From Prosthecobacter debontii (GTDB taxonomy: Bacteria; Verrucomicrobiota; Verrucomicrobiia; Verrucomicrobiales; Verrucomicrobiaceae): a stretch of DNA of 64,000 nt. This document shows, one piece after another, positions 16,883 to 25,451 of the stretch. Within the stretch, counting starts at the first letter, position 1, and every line of letters starts with the position of its first letter. The translations under genes were made by a program, and so were the position numbers. The stretch is from the NCBI RefSeq assembly GCF_900167535.1, contig NZ_FUYE01000004.1, forward strand, positions 226,709 through 290,708. Direction: 5' to 3'. The notes beneath the pieces were generated by a model that was given only the letters and a program-made list of their open reading frames with translations, did no database searches and was not told the origin of the DNA.

Positions 16883-17950
16883 ATGATTTTTGACTGGATC
16901 GCCGCCGCCCGCCCCAAGACTCTCGGTGCCGCTATCGCGCCGGTGGTGGTTGGCTCCGTTTTGGGCTGGAAAATCGGCGGGCAGTGGAGTGGGTGGCTGC
17001 TTTTTTGCACCCTGGGCAGCACCATCGCCCTCCAGGTGGCCACGAATTGGTTCAACGATGCCCTGGATTTCAAGAAGGGGGCCGATACCCAGGCGCGCAT
17101 CGGTCCGCGTCGAGTCACGGCCTCGGGTGCGATCTCAGGTGGTCGGGTCATGGGGGCCGCCTGGTTCATGCTGGTTGTGGCGGCCCTCCTTTCGATCCCG
17201 CTCATTCAGGCTCGTGGCATGGCCATTGTGGCGATTGGGATTCCTTCCCTTTACTTCTGCTACGGCTACACCGGGGGCCCCATGCCTCTGGCTTATCGGG
17301 GGCTCGGCGAGCTGTTCGTGATTTTGTTTTTTGGTTTCGTGGCCGTGTTAGGTTCAGCCTTTGTGCAGTCGGGCGAGTGGCTGGAGGGCGGTCTTGTGGC
17401 GGGTTTTCAGATCGGGTGTCTCTCCACGGTTTTGATCGCCATCAATAACCTGCGGGATCAGGCGGAGGATCGCACCACGGGGAAACGAACCCTGGCCGTG
17501 CGTTTCGGCGTCACCTTTGCCCGACTGGAGATCACCTTTCTCATCCTGGCGGCGCATGCGGCAGGGGTGTATTGGTGGCAGCACGACTTCCCCAGCGCCT
17601 TCACCACGCCCCTGGCGGTCGTGCCGGTGGGGCTCTTTTTGATCCTGCGTATCTGGACTCACGCGCCCGGGCCGAGCTACAATCGCCTTCTGGCACTCAG
17701 CGGCATGCAACTGCTCTTGTTCGCCGGATTGTTTTGCTGGGGCGTATCTAGGGTGAGTTTTAATACTGGGGAAGGGCTCGTTGAGTCAGAACGGAGGTCA
17801 GGGCAAGGCGCGAGCGCCGTGCCTATATCCTCTGCGATCTTGGCCCAGCGAAGCAACGCCGCCATGGCCTTCGTTCTGACTCAACCCGGAGGGCCCGTGA
17901 GTAAGGTGCCGAATAGCTGTGTTGAACGCCTTGGAGCTATGTCACCATAG
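16883..17950 (+). CDS. menA: 1,4-dihydroxy-2-naphthoate polyprenyltransferase with element-derived C-terminal tail
   Basis: A 355-aa UbiA-fold membrane prenyltransferase that attaches the isoprenoid tail in menaquinone synthesis. The first Asp-rich motif is 'NWFNDALDFKKGADTQ' (near 52-67) and the second is 'INNLRDQAEDRTTGKRTLA' (near 188). About eight membrane helices end at about residue 290 ('LLLFAGLFCWGV'), where family members normally finish. The last 66 residues are polar, rich in Ser/Ala/Arg, and are encoded inside the inverted-repeat element at 17751-18022. The element therefore supplies the stop codon. The enzyme core looks intact, so function is probably kept. Confidence 0.9.
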   Translation: MIFDWIAAARPKTLGAAIAPVVVGSVLGWKIGGQWSGWLLFCTLGSTIALQVATNWFNDALDFKKGADTQARIGPRRVTASGAISGGRVMGAAWFMLVVAALLSIPLIQARGMAIVAIGIPSLYFCYGYTGGPMPLAYRGLGELFVILFFGFVAVLGSAFVQSGEWLEGGLVAGFQIGCLSTVLIAINNLRDQAEDRTTGKRTLAVRFGVTFARLEITFLILAAHAAGVYWWQHDFPSAFTTPLAVVPVGLFLILRIWTHAPGPSYNRLLALSGMQLLLFAGLFCWGVSRVSFNTGEGLVESERRSGQGASAVPISSAILAQRSNAAMAFVLTQPGGPVSKVPNSCVERLGAMSP

Positions 17951-18022
17951 CCCCATCGGCGTTCGCCTTGCTCTTCAACACCTTCTCACGGGCGAGCCTC
18001 TCCCCAGTATTAAAACTCACCC
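17751..18022. mobile_element. 272-bp inverted-repeat element (MITE-like or structured RNA)
   Basis: The element is bounded by perfect 22-bp terminal inverted repeats (17751-17772, starting GGGTGAGTTTTAATACT, with 18001-18022). Inside are two long imperfect hairpins. In the first, 17780-17793 pairs perfectly with 17872-17885 (14 bp). In the second, 17894-17908 pairs with 17979-17992 with one bulge, and its inner stem includes GCTATG/CATAGC around a 4-nt loop. It begins in the last codons of menA and ends 24 bp before menC. No clear target duplication or transposase gene is visible. Confidence 0.85.
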
Positions 18023-18046
18023 AAGGACAGACCTGACCTCACTTTG

Positions 18047-19018
18047 ATGGCCGACCAGACCATTTACATCTACGAGTATCTGCTGCGCAGTGGTGTGGCG
18101 CTGAATTCAGCCTCGCATCGTCGGGTTTTCCCGGGGGCCTTGATCCGGGTTGGGGCAGGGTATGGCTGTGTGCATCCCTGGCCGGAGTTTGGGGATGCGC
18201 CGATTGAGGAGCAACTGCGTCTGCTGGCTCAGGGAGAAACGACACCCGTCACGGAGATGGCGCTGCGCTGTGCCGCCGTGGATGGCGCGGCCCGCGAAGC
18301 TGGAGTCAGCCTCTTTGCCGGGCTGGAGATTCCCCGCAGCCATTACTCCTGGAGCTTTGCTCGGGATACACAGCCGCAGTTTGAAAAGCTTCTCGAGGAG
18401 GGGTGGCCTGCGCTTAAAGCCAAGGGCTATGCGAACTACGGGGAAACCACGCGCTTTTTGGAAAACTGCGCGCGCCTGTCCGATAATCCCGATCTCCGCT
18501 TCCGAGTGGATTTTAACGGCTGTCTCGATGCCCAGGCCTTCCAGAGTTTCATCGAGTTCATGCCCGTGCGTGTGTATCGGCAGTTGGATCTCGTGGAGGA
18601 CCCCTTTCCGTATGAGGCTCAGGCCTGGGTGCACTGTCGCCAGCGTTGGGGCGTGAAGCTGGCTTTGGATAAAGGCTGGCGCGCTGGCACTGCGGGCTTT
18701 GACGCCGTCGTGGTCAAGCCTGCTCGGCGAGATTGGCGCATCGTGGCTGAGACGCACCCGACCAGCCCTCTCATCCTGACCTCGGCCATGGATCATGCCC
18801 TCGGCCAGATGTTTGCAGCTTATGAAGCGGCCGTCGCACGCCGAGAGCTCGGAGATCGTATCGGCCTCTGTGGCCTTAGCACGCAGCATCTGTTTGAGCC
18901 GGATGCTTTCTTCGAACGCATCCGAGTGCGAGGTGGCTGGATGACTCCGGATCTATCGGGAGGCGGCCTCGGCTTTGGCGAGGTGTTGGAAAAACTCCCC
19001 TGGAGGCCTTTGGCATGA
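18047..19018 (+). CDS. menC: o-Succinylbenzoate synthase
   Basis: A 323-aa enolase-superfamily enzyme that dehydrates SHCHC to o-succinylbenzoate. The catalytic Lys pair is in 'PALKAKGYANYGE' (near 116-128). The metal ligands are the Asp in 'FRVDFNG' and the Glu in 'DLVEDPF', and the opposite-face Lys is in 'LALDKGWR' or 'AVVVKPAR'. The ATG at 18047 is preferred; a TTG one codon earlier is possible. The stop overlaps the menE start as ATGA. Its promoter region is occupied by the inverted-repeat element, so menC-menE expression may depend on read-through or on the element. Confidence 0.88.
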   Translation: MADQTIYIYEYLLRSGVALNSASHRRVFPGALIRVGAGYGCVHPWPEFGDAPIEEQLRLLAQGETTPVTEMALRCAAVDGAAREAGVSLFAGLEIPRSHYSWSFARDTQPQFEKLLEEGWPALKAKGYANYGETTRFLENCARLSDNPDLRFRVDFNGCLDAQAFQSFIEFMPVRVYRQLDLVEDPFPYEAQAWVHCRQRWGVKLALDKGWRAGTAGFDAVVVKPARRDWRIVAETHPTSPLILTSAMDHALGQMFAAYEAAVARRELGDRIGLCGLSTQHLFEPDAFFERIRVRGGWMTPDLSGGGLGFGEVLEKLPWRPLA

Positions 19019-20151
19019 CTCCGCTCCAGATCGATTGGCACAGCGCTGAGAATCACCTCGCGGTGAATCCTCTCCAGCCCGACGGAACCGCAGGCTTGGC
19101 CGACTTTCTTACGGCCCAGGGCCTCAGCCATCTGTGTCTTTTTCAAACCTCCGGCAGTGAAGGCTTACCGAAGTGGGTGGCCTTACCGAAAGAGGCCTTT
19201 CTCATCTCAGGCCGTGCCGTGAATGAGCACTTTGAGGTCACCGCCCAGGATCATTGGCTGATCGCTTTGCCCCTGCATCATGTGGGTGGTTTCTCCATTC
19301 TCGCACGGGCTCACCTCAGTGGCAGCCGTTATACCCAGGCGCAGGGGCGCTGGCAGCCGGCAGAGTTCACGGCCATGTGTTGGGAAAACGGCATCACCCT
19401 CGCCTCACTCGTGCCGACTCAGGTGCATGATCTCGTGCAGGCACGCCTGACCTGTCCTGACCCTCTCCGTGCCGTCATTGTCGGCGGTGGCGGCATGAGC
19501 CAGGCCCTGGCCGATGCGGCGGTGGAGCTCGGCTGGCGGGTGTTTCAAAGCTACGGCATGACCGAAGCCGCCTCTCAGATCGCCACACAGCCCTACAACC
19601 CCTTCGGTGCGGTCTTCGATGTCAAATCACTCCAGGTGCTGCCTCATTGGCGGCTCCACACCGATGCCGAGGGCGTGCTCACCGTCAGCGGACCTGCCTT
19701 AGCCCGAGGCTATGTAACCCGTGCCACCTCTGGCTCCTGGACCTGGCGGCCCATGCCCGAGGAGGGGCTGAAGACCCGCGACCACGTCCGCCTCTGGACT
19801 CACGGCACACGCTCCTTTCTTCAGTTCGTGGGCCGTGAATCGGGCTTCCTCAAGATCCTCGGTGAATTGATCCACCTCGCCCCCCTCCAGGAGCAGATGG
19901 AAAACCTCGCCCGCCAGCTCGGCTGGAGTCGTTTACCCGTTCTGCTCGCGCAGCCCGATCCCCGGGCCGAGACTCGCCTCGTTCTCGTTTGCGAGGCAGG
20001 CAGCGGAGACCCCGCACCCCTCCTGGCACGCTTCCACGAGGCCTCGCCTCCCTGGCTACGCGTTAGCGAAGCCATTCGCCTCGACCACATCCCCCGCAGT
20101 GATCTGGGGAAGGTCCAGATGGAAGAGCTGCGGGAGCTTGTTCTTCGATAA
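19015..20151 (+). CDS. menE: o-Succinylbenzoate-CoA ligase
   Basis: A 378-aa AMP-forming acyl-CoA synthetase. The P-loop motif 'FQTSGSEGLPKWVAL' (near 44) corresponds to the family's T-S-G-[ST]-[ST]-G-x-P-K. 'VIVGGGGMSQALADAA' and 'VFQSYGMTEAASQIATQ' (near 180) are the second conserved motif. 'LKTRDHVRLW' has the ribose-binding Asp, and 'ESGFLKILGELI' resembles the hinge. It is shorter than typical MenE (about 450-490), mainly in the N-terminal region. Overlap with menC by 4 bp and the pathway context fix the assignment. It converges on the coiled-coil gene with a 6-bp gap. Confidence 0.88.
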   Translation: MTPLQIDWHSAENHLAVNPLQPDGTAGLADFLTAQGLSHLCLFQTSGSEGLPKWVALPKEAFLISGRAVNEHFEVTAQDHWLIALPLHHVGGFSILARAHLSGSRYTQAQGRWQPAEFTAMCWENGITLASLVPTQVHDLVQARLTCPDPLRAVIVGGGGMSQALADAAVELGWRVFQSYGMTEAASQIATQPYNPFGAVFDVKSLQVLPHWRLHTDAEGVLTVSGPALARGYVTRATSGSWTWRPMPEEGLKTRDHVRLWTHGTRSFLQFVGRESGFLKILGELIHLAPLQEQMENLARQLGWSRLPVLLAQPDPRAETRLVLVCEAGSGDPAPLLARFHEASPPWLRVSEAIRLDHIPRSDLGKVQMEELRELVLR

Positions 20152-20157
20152 AACCCA

Positions 20158-21282
20158 TTACGAAGTGCTGGTTTCGGCACGCTTCTCGTGTTCGGCTGCC
20201 ATCGCGGCTTTCTCCGCAGCGAGTGTGGCGATCGCCGCAGCACGGCGGGCACGTTCTTTGGTTTCCTGTTCAGCTCGGGCTTGTGCAGCCGCGGCTTCAC
20301 GTCGGGCTTTGGCGGCTTCTTCCGCTTGGCGGGCAGCCTCTTTCTCGGCGTCCTGGCGGGCCTTCAGTGCTGCGGCGGCCGCTTTGACCGCTTCCAATTC
20401 CAGTCGAGCCTGTTCCTTCGCGGCTTCTTTAGCGGCCTCTCGTTCAGCAGCCGCTTGAGCTTTTTCTGCGGCGAGACGGGCTTTCTCGGCGGCCTTCTCG
20501 GCAGCGGCTTGTTCGCGAGCGAGTTTCGCAGCTTCCTTCTCAGCCGCGAGTCGGGCTTTCTCCGCTGCTTTTTCAGCGGCCTCTTGCTCACGGGCAACCT
20601 TAGCCGCTTCTTTTTCGGCAGCGATTCGTGCCTTTTCAGCGGCTTTTTGAGCGGCTTCTTGTTCTCTAGCTTCCTTTTCAGCCTCCCTGGCGGCAGTCTT
20701 TTCTGCGAGTGCTTGTTCGCGAGCAAGCTTGGCGGCTTCTTTCTCGGCCGCGAGACGTGCCTTCGCAGCTTCTTTTTCGGCTAGGGCTTGGGCATGCGCC
20801 GCGATAGCGGCTTCCTTGGCGGCGGCCTTCTCGGCGAGAGCCTGTTCACGAGCAAGCTTAGCGGCTTCTTTTTCCGCGGCAATACGGGCCTTTTCAGCTT
20901 CCTTTTGAGCAAGGGCCTGCTCACGAGCGGCGATGGCGGCTTGCTTGGCGGCAGCCTTCTCCGCGAGAGCCTGTTCGCGAGCGAGCTTCGCGGCTTCTTT
21001 TTCTGCGGCGATGCGTGCTTTTTCAGCCTCTTTTTCCGCCAGGGCTTGTTCCCGAGCGAGGATGGCAGCTTCCTTGACGGCCACTTCAGCCGCAAACTTG
21101 GCCTCTTGAGCTGCAGAGAGTGCGGTGGCCAACTCGTTGAGCTGCCGGGCCAGATCTGCCGCTGTCTCCGTTAGAGCTGGGACGGCCTCGGCGAGCACGC
21201 GGGGCTGGATGTCGAGCGATTCCAGCTTCGCAGCGGTGTCGCGGAGTAGGGAAGTGAATTTGAGGTCGAGTTTCGTGGTCAT
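20158..21282 (-). CDS. Long Ala/Glu/Lys coiled-coil repeat protein
   Basis: A 374-aa protein. After a short head (about 1-75, 'LDLKFTSLLRDTAAKLESLD') it is one long charged helix made of near-repeats of about 14-17 residues such as 'EKEAAKLAREQALAEKAAAK' and 'EKARIAAEKEAA', which resembles the TolA stalk in composition. There is no signal peptide and no membrane segment, so a cytoplasmic or bundle-forming role is likely. The start at 21282 is preferred over 21369. The repeats make the number of units prone to slip by recombination. Function unknown. Confidence 0.72.
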   Translation of the reverse strand: MTTKLDLKFTSLLRDTAAKLESLDIQPRVLAEAVPALTETAADLARQLNELATALSAAQEAKFAAEVAVKEAAILAREQALAEKEAEKARIAAEKEAAKLAREQALAEKAAAKQAAIAAREQALAQKEAEKARIAAEKEAAKLAREQALAEKAAAKEAAIAAHAQALAEKEAAKARLAAEKEAAKLAREQALAEKTAAREAEKEAREQEAAQKAAEKARIAAEKEAAKVAREQEAAEKAAEKARLAAEKEAAKLAREQAAAEKAAEKARLAAEKAQAAAEREAAKEAAKEQARLELEAVKAAAAALKARQDAEKEAARQAEEAAKARREAAAAQARAEQETKERARRAAAIATLAAEKAAMAAEHEKRAETSTS

Positions 21283-21356
21283 CAGGGTTGGCTGAAACAG
21301 GACAACCATGAATGGAGATGCTTCGTCATCTGTAAAGTCCCTTTGCTGGTCAAATG

Positions 21357-21397
21357 AACTTCGCGTCATCCCACAGCTAGGGAGATGACGCGAAGTT
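21357..21397. repeat. Perfect 14-bp inverted repeat upstream of the coiled-coil gene
   Basis: AACTTCGCGTCATC (21357-21370) is repeated inverted at 21384-21397 across a 13-nt spacer. There is no T-run on either side, so it is not a standard terminator. It lies 75 bp upstream of the coiled-coil start and 44 bp past the stop of the gene at 21441. It may be an operator or a Rho-type 3' stabiliser. Confidence 0.75.
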
Positions 21398-21440
21398 GCA
21401 GGGAAAAGCTGGGATGAATTCTCCCGTCGGGGAATGAAAG

Positions 21441-22169
21441 CTATTTCACCGGCTCTGCGCTCCAGACCTTGAGGTCATCGAAGAAACCGTCCTTGCCCAT
21501 GCAGCCGAATTCCACCTTGGACTTTGTCGGGTGGGCGAGGCCGGGAGATTGCATGAAAGCCACCGCCTTGCCATCTACCGAGGCGCGCATGCTGTCTCCT
21601 ACCGTTTCCAGCATGAAGGTGTGCCAAGTGTTGGGATCGAGGCTCAGCGGGAAGGCCACGTTTTTCCGGCCTTTGGGCGTGGGCGGTTCACCGGTGGCCC
21701 CTTCGGGGCGCGCCTCGGCCAGCCCTTTCTGGTCCACCAGCGTGATCTTATCCGCCGCGATCCGTGCCATGCAGATGTGCCCGTAGTGCGAGCCGTTGAA
21801 CTTCCGGTCGTCATATTCCGCTGTGACGGACTGGGCGTCGCCGAGCTTGAAGCGAAACTCGATTACGCTGTCCTTCGTCGGGATGTCGTTACCGATCACC
21901 GCTTGATGGCCTTTTACTGCGGGTTTGCCGTCCTTTGCGGGGGTATCGTAGCGCATCTGCGTGCCTTTCAGCGCGCCGTTCTCCAGGGAAAAAGTCGGCA
22001 CCACGATGACCCAGGGCTTGCCCAACGCCGTCCGCTCAAAGTCATCGGAGAAAAGTAGGTCCTTCTTCTGGGCGATCGGGTTGGCGGGAATGGCTGGAAG
22101 CTTGGGGGCATCGGCAGCGAAAGCGGAAGCCACCGCAAGGACAAAGGAGGCGAGTAAGCGCAGGTTCAT
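21441..22169 (-). CDS. Secreted LamG/DUF1080-like protein
   Basis: A 242-aa protein with a clear Sec signal ('LRLLASFVLAVASAFA' then ADA). The body is a concanavalin-like beta sandwich: 'LFSDDFERTALGKPW' near the start, 'SVIEFRFKLGDAQSV', 'DPNTWHTFMLETVGDSMRAS' and 'VEFGCMGKDGFFDDLKVW' at the end. Such proteins are abundant in Verrucomicrobia and Planctomycetes and are linked to polysaccharide use (DUF1080/3-keto-glycoside hydrolase-like). I start at 22169. The catalytic residues cannot be assigned. Confidence 0.72.
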   Translation of the reverse strand: MNLRLLASFVLAVASAFAADAPKLPAIPANPIAQKKDLLFSDDFERTALGKPWVIVVPTFSLENGALKGTQMRYDTPAKDGKPAVKGHQAVIGNDIPTKDSVIEFRFKLGDAQSVTAEYDDRKFNGSHYGHICMARIAADKITLVDQKGLAEARPEGATGEPPTPKGRKNVAFPLSLDPNTWHTFMLETVGDSMRASVDGKAVAFMQSPGLAHPTKSKVEFGCMGKDGFFDDLKVWSAEPVK

Positions 22170-22439
22170 GGCAGGGCAGGAACGCCCCACCTTTTCTCAT
22201 CCTTCAGCCAACCTCGACAAAGTTCGAGCAGGGATAAAAAGTGACGCTGGAGGTTTGATTGCTGTCATTTTTCAGCATGCATTGCTCATCATCGGCCTTT
22301 TTGGAGACCTCGGCAGTATTGGGTGACGGTGCTCGGACGTTTTCTTTAATGAACACTACAGCGCTGCCCTTTGAAGAGGCGGAGCGGTAGTCTCTACGGA
22401 TCCTCGTTGAATCTTGGTTTGAATGCGCCTGCAATCGCT

Positions 22440-23420
22440 TCACGCCGCCATCTGCGCGGGAGTCTTCACCTGATCGAGCACTTTGGTGATGAGGTCGTCC
22501 ACCTTGATCTGTTGGGCTTCGCCTTCGAAGTTGAGGATGATGCGGTGACGCAGGGCGACATGGGCGATGGCGCGGATGTCATCGGTGGAGACGGCGGTGG
22601 CTCCATGGACGGCGGCCCAGATGCGGGCTCCGCGGATGAGGCTCTGCAGGCCGCGCGGGCTGGCTCCGTAGGAGACGAAGCGCTGGATCTCAGGCAAGAC
22701 GCCAGGAGTCTCGGGATGGGTGCCGAGGATGAGTTGAGAGGCGTAGCGGGCCACGGGATCCGCCACGGGCAGCTCGGCCAGATCACGTTGGAGCTTCATG
22801 AGCTCAGGACCATGCAGGAGGGTTTTCAGTTCTGGTTCCTTAAAGCCGGTGGTGCGGCGGGAGATCTCCACCAGGGAATCCAGGTCGGGGAAGGGGACCT
22901 TGATTTTGAACATGAAGCGGTCGAGCTGAGCTTCGGGGAGCGGATAGGTGCCTTCCATCTCCATGGGGTTTTGGGTGGCGAGCACATAGAAGGGCTCCGG
23001 CAGGGAATGGCGTTCGCCGCCGGTGGTGACGGAGCGCTCCTGCATCACCTCCAGCAGCGCCGCTTGGGTCTTGGGCGTAGCGCGGTTGATCTCATCGACA
23101 AGGAGCAGGTTTTTGAAGACGGGGCCTTTTTCAAAGAACATCATGCGACGCCCCTGATCGTTTTCATTGACGATGTGGGTGCCGAGGATATCGGCGGGCA
23201 TCAGGTCGGGAGTGCATTGCACGCGTCCAGGCTCCAGACCGATGACCTGCGACAGGGTGCGGACGAGGAAGGTTTTACCCAACCCGGGCACGCCCTCCAG
23301 CAGGACGTGACCTCCTGAAAAGATCGCCACAAGCACATCGGTCAGCAGGGCATCATAACCGACGATGGACTTTTGCAGTTCGGTCTTGAGGTCTTGGAAG
23401 AGCTTGGGGAAATCAGACAT
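22440..23420 (-). CDS. MoxR-family AAA+ ATPase
   Basis: A 326-aa MoxR ATPase. It has Walker A 'EGVPGLGKT' (near 42-50), Walker B 'LLLVDEINRA' with the MoxR-typical 'RATPKTQAALLEVMQE' (near 108-130), sensor 1 'LATQNPMEMEGTYPLPEAQL' and the C-terminal lid with 'GASPRGLQSLIRGARI'. MoxR proteins act as chaperones for maturation of enzyme complexes, often with DUF58 or von Willebrand A partners. Here the upstream partner is the 634-aa membrane protein, 40 bp away. No DUF58 gene is adjacent. Confidence 0.93.
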   Translation of the reverse strand: MSDFPKLFQDLKTELQKSIVGYDALLTDVLVAIFSGGHVLLEGVPGLGKTFLVRTLSQVIGLEPGRVQCTPDLMPADILGTHIVNENDQGRRMMFFEKGPVFKNLLLVDEINRATPKTQAALLEVMQERSVTTGGERHSLPEPFYVLATQNPMEMEGTYPLPEAQLDRFMFKIKVPFPDLDSLVEISRRTTGFKEPELKTLLHGPELMKLQRDLAELPVADPVARYASQLILGTHPETPGVLPEIQRFVSYGASPRGLQSLIRGARIWAAVHGATAVSTDDIRAIAHVALRHRIILNFEGEAQQIKVDDLITKVLDQVKTPAQMAA

Positions 23421-23460
23421 GGTGGGAGAGGCGAGGAAAGGACGAAGGAAAGAGAGGGTG

Positions 23461-25365
23461 TCAGGGCTGCTGCGGGGAAGTGGGCGCCTGCTCGAAGCGA
23501 CGGCGGAGTTCGTTGAAGTAGCGGCGGACCTGGGCACGGCGGCTCGGTGGCAGGGCGGCGTCATCCAGGGCTTCTTCTTCGGCTTGGATGAATTCGACAG
23601 CGGTTTGGGTGGCACTGCGATTGGCGTTCTCATGGCGAGCGGCACCCTCGATGGCCCGAACGCTGGATTGTCCGTCCGTGTTGGATTGAGCATTCACCAC
23701 GCTGCTATTGCCTGTGTCCTGCTTGGCGGTGGGATCGGCGTTCAGCTCGGCTTTGCCCATACCGGGGTCGCGACCGCCGGGCATGCTGATGGCAAACTGC
23801 GGTGCATCCGGGGAAGACTCGCCAGGAGGTGCCCCCACGATGATGGACTCCGGTGGTTGATCGCCGGGCTTCTGACCAGGGATGGGTGCCAGTAGCATGG
23901 GCGGACCTTGGGGTTGACCCTGTCCGCTCTGCCCAGGTTGGGGCTGACCCATTTGGCCCATCTGCATCTGCTGCATTTGTCCCTGACCCTGGCTGGGGTT
24001 TTGCCCCGGTTGCATGGACTGCATGTTCTGGTTTTGGCCGGGGTTCATCTGGCCTAGCCCGGGTGGTTGCAGGGCCTGCTGCCCCTGACCTGTCTGGTTT
24101 TGCCCCACCTGCGGGATGTTTTGGCCCGCTGTTCCGCCGTTTTGTTCGGCGGCAGCGTTCATTTCCTGCATGCCTCCGGCGTCGTTTTGTCCGGCGATCT
24201 TGCTGCCGGCATCACGGAGTTGCTGGGCCAGTTTCTCCAGTTCTTCGCGGGCTTTTTCCCGCAGGGCCATGTCCCGCAGTTTGTCGGCCAGCTTTTGAAA
24301 CTCCTGCCCGGCTTCGGCGGCATGACCACTCTTCATCTGACTGCCTGCCCGCAAAACATGTTGGCCGACCAGACGCTGGTTATCTTCCTTCTCCGCTGCC
24401 TTTTCGATCTCTTGGAGGGTTTCATCCAGTCTCTCACGCGTGTTGTCGGTGAGCTGCGGAGACTGGATTTGCTCAGCGAGCTTATCCGCAGCGCGGGCTG
24501 ATTGCGCGGCATTCTTCGAGGCCACGGCGTCGCCCAGATCGGCCGTATCGGCATGGCTGCGTAGGCTCTGGATCATCTTGTCAGAGGCCCAGGCGTCTTT
24601 ATTGAGCCCCAGTCGCTCGGCGAGTTTTTCGGCTTCACGAGCCCGCTTTTCCAGGTCCGACATCACCTCGCGTGCATCCTGGCCTTGGCTGTTCTCCAGA
24701 CTGGCGGCGGTGGTCTTGAGGTTCTCTTTCAGCTTCTCCAGCTCGGCCTTTTCGCTCTCCTCCAGTCCGGCGAGGTTTTTCTTTTCCCAGTCGGTCTTGG
24801 CTAGCTTTTCAGCCTCGGCTTTCGCGGCAGCTTGCATGGTCTCATCCAGCGGCATGGCGTCATCGGTTGGATGAAGGCCGCCGAGGCTGACGAGGATCAT
24901 CAAAAGCACGAGGGGCAGCTCCAGCCAGCGTTTGAAAACGATCACGGGCAGGTCTTGAGCCAGTGTTTTCAGGGCTTCAGGCAAACGGTCGCGCTGCTGT
25001 TGGAGGTGGGCGTCCTCCAGCGTCGTGCGGGCATCGCGATGCTCAAACCACCACGCGGTAGCAAAGGCTTCGCGGCGCCCTGCCTGCGCATCCCAAAAAG
25101 CCAAAGCACTGTAGGCACCTGGCAGCTTCCAGGCGGCCCAGCCTGCCGAGCCGAGGAGCCAAGCGATGAAAAAGAAGATGCCCCAAGAAACGCCGCTGCT
25201 GGAGCCGGAAATTAAGACCGCGAGAATCAACAAGCCCAGCGCCACACTGACAGCCATGACTCCTTGAGCGAGAGCTCGGAGCCAACGTCGCAGCCACACC
25301 CGCCGCCGGACCTGCAAGGCCACGGGCGCAAAGCTGAGAGGTGAGGTCGGAGAATCCACAGGCAT
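23461..25365 (-). CDS. Large membrane protein with coiled coil and Gln/Gly/Met-rich tail (DUF4175-like)
   Basis: A 634-aa protein. The N-terminal third has two hydrophobic helices (about 35-75) and a third near 150-170. This is followed by a long Glu/Lys/Ala coiled coil (about 190-390) and a low-complexity stretch rich in Gln, Gly, Met and Pro (about 400-500). The C-terminus is helical and charged. The layout matches membrane proteins in MoxR gene clusters (DUF4175-like), which precede or follow the ATPase. The start at 25365 is the first ATG after the promoter region. Co-transcription with the MoxR gene is likely. Confidence 0.72.
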   Translation of the reverse strand: MPVDSPTSPLSFAPVALQVRRRVWLRRWLRALAQGVMAVSVALGLLILAVLISGSSSGVSWGIFFFIAWLLGSAGWAAWKLPGAYSALAFWDAQAGRREAFATAWWFEHRDARTTLEDAHLQQQRDRLPEALKTLAQDLPVIVFKRWLELPLVLLMILVSLGGLHPTDDAMPLDETMQAAAKAEAEKLAKTDWEKKNLAGLEESEKAELEKLKENLKTTAASLENSQGQDAREVMSDLEKRAREAEKLAERLGLNKDAWASDKMIQSLRSHADTADLGDAVASKNAAQSARAADKLAEQIQSPQLTDNTRERLDETLQEIEKAAEKEDNQRLVGQHVLRAGSQMKSGHAAEAGQEFQKLADKLRDMALREKAREELEKLAQQLRDAGSKIAGQNDAGGMQEMNAAAEQNGGTAGQNIPQVGQNQTGQGQQALQPPGLGQMNPGQNQNMQSMQPGQNPSQGQGQMQQMQMGQMGQPQPGQSGQGQPQGPPMLLAPIPGQKPGDQPPESIIVGAPPGESSPDAPQFAISMPGGRDPGMGKAELNADPTAKQDTGNSSVVNAQSNTDGQSSVRAIEGAARHENANRSATQTAVEFIQAEEEALDDAALPPSRRAQVRRYFNELRRRFEQAPTSPQQP

Positions 25366-25451
25366 GGCAGCAGTCCCTAGATAACGGTGCAGACCCCACA
25401 ACCTCCAGCAGGAATTGTGGCAGGTGATGAGAAAGTGTGGGAATCAATGAC

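Noticed and set aside
17677..17865. Minus-strand open frame of 62 codons across the left part of the inverted-repeat element
   Set aside because: It spans the end of menA and the element's hairpin; its sequence follows from the inverted repeats and has no ribosome-binding context.
20188..20784. Gly/Ser/Phe-rich open frame resembling a structural protein
   Set aside because: It is the complement of the Ala/Glu/Lys repeats of the coiled-coil gene, and the repetitive look comes from that gene.
20158..21282. Regularly spaced DNA repeats considered as a CRISPR array
   Set aside because: The repeats are in phase with codons and code for a coiled coil; there are no unique spacers of constant length and no cas genes.
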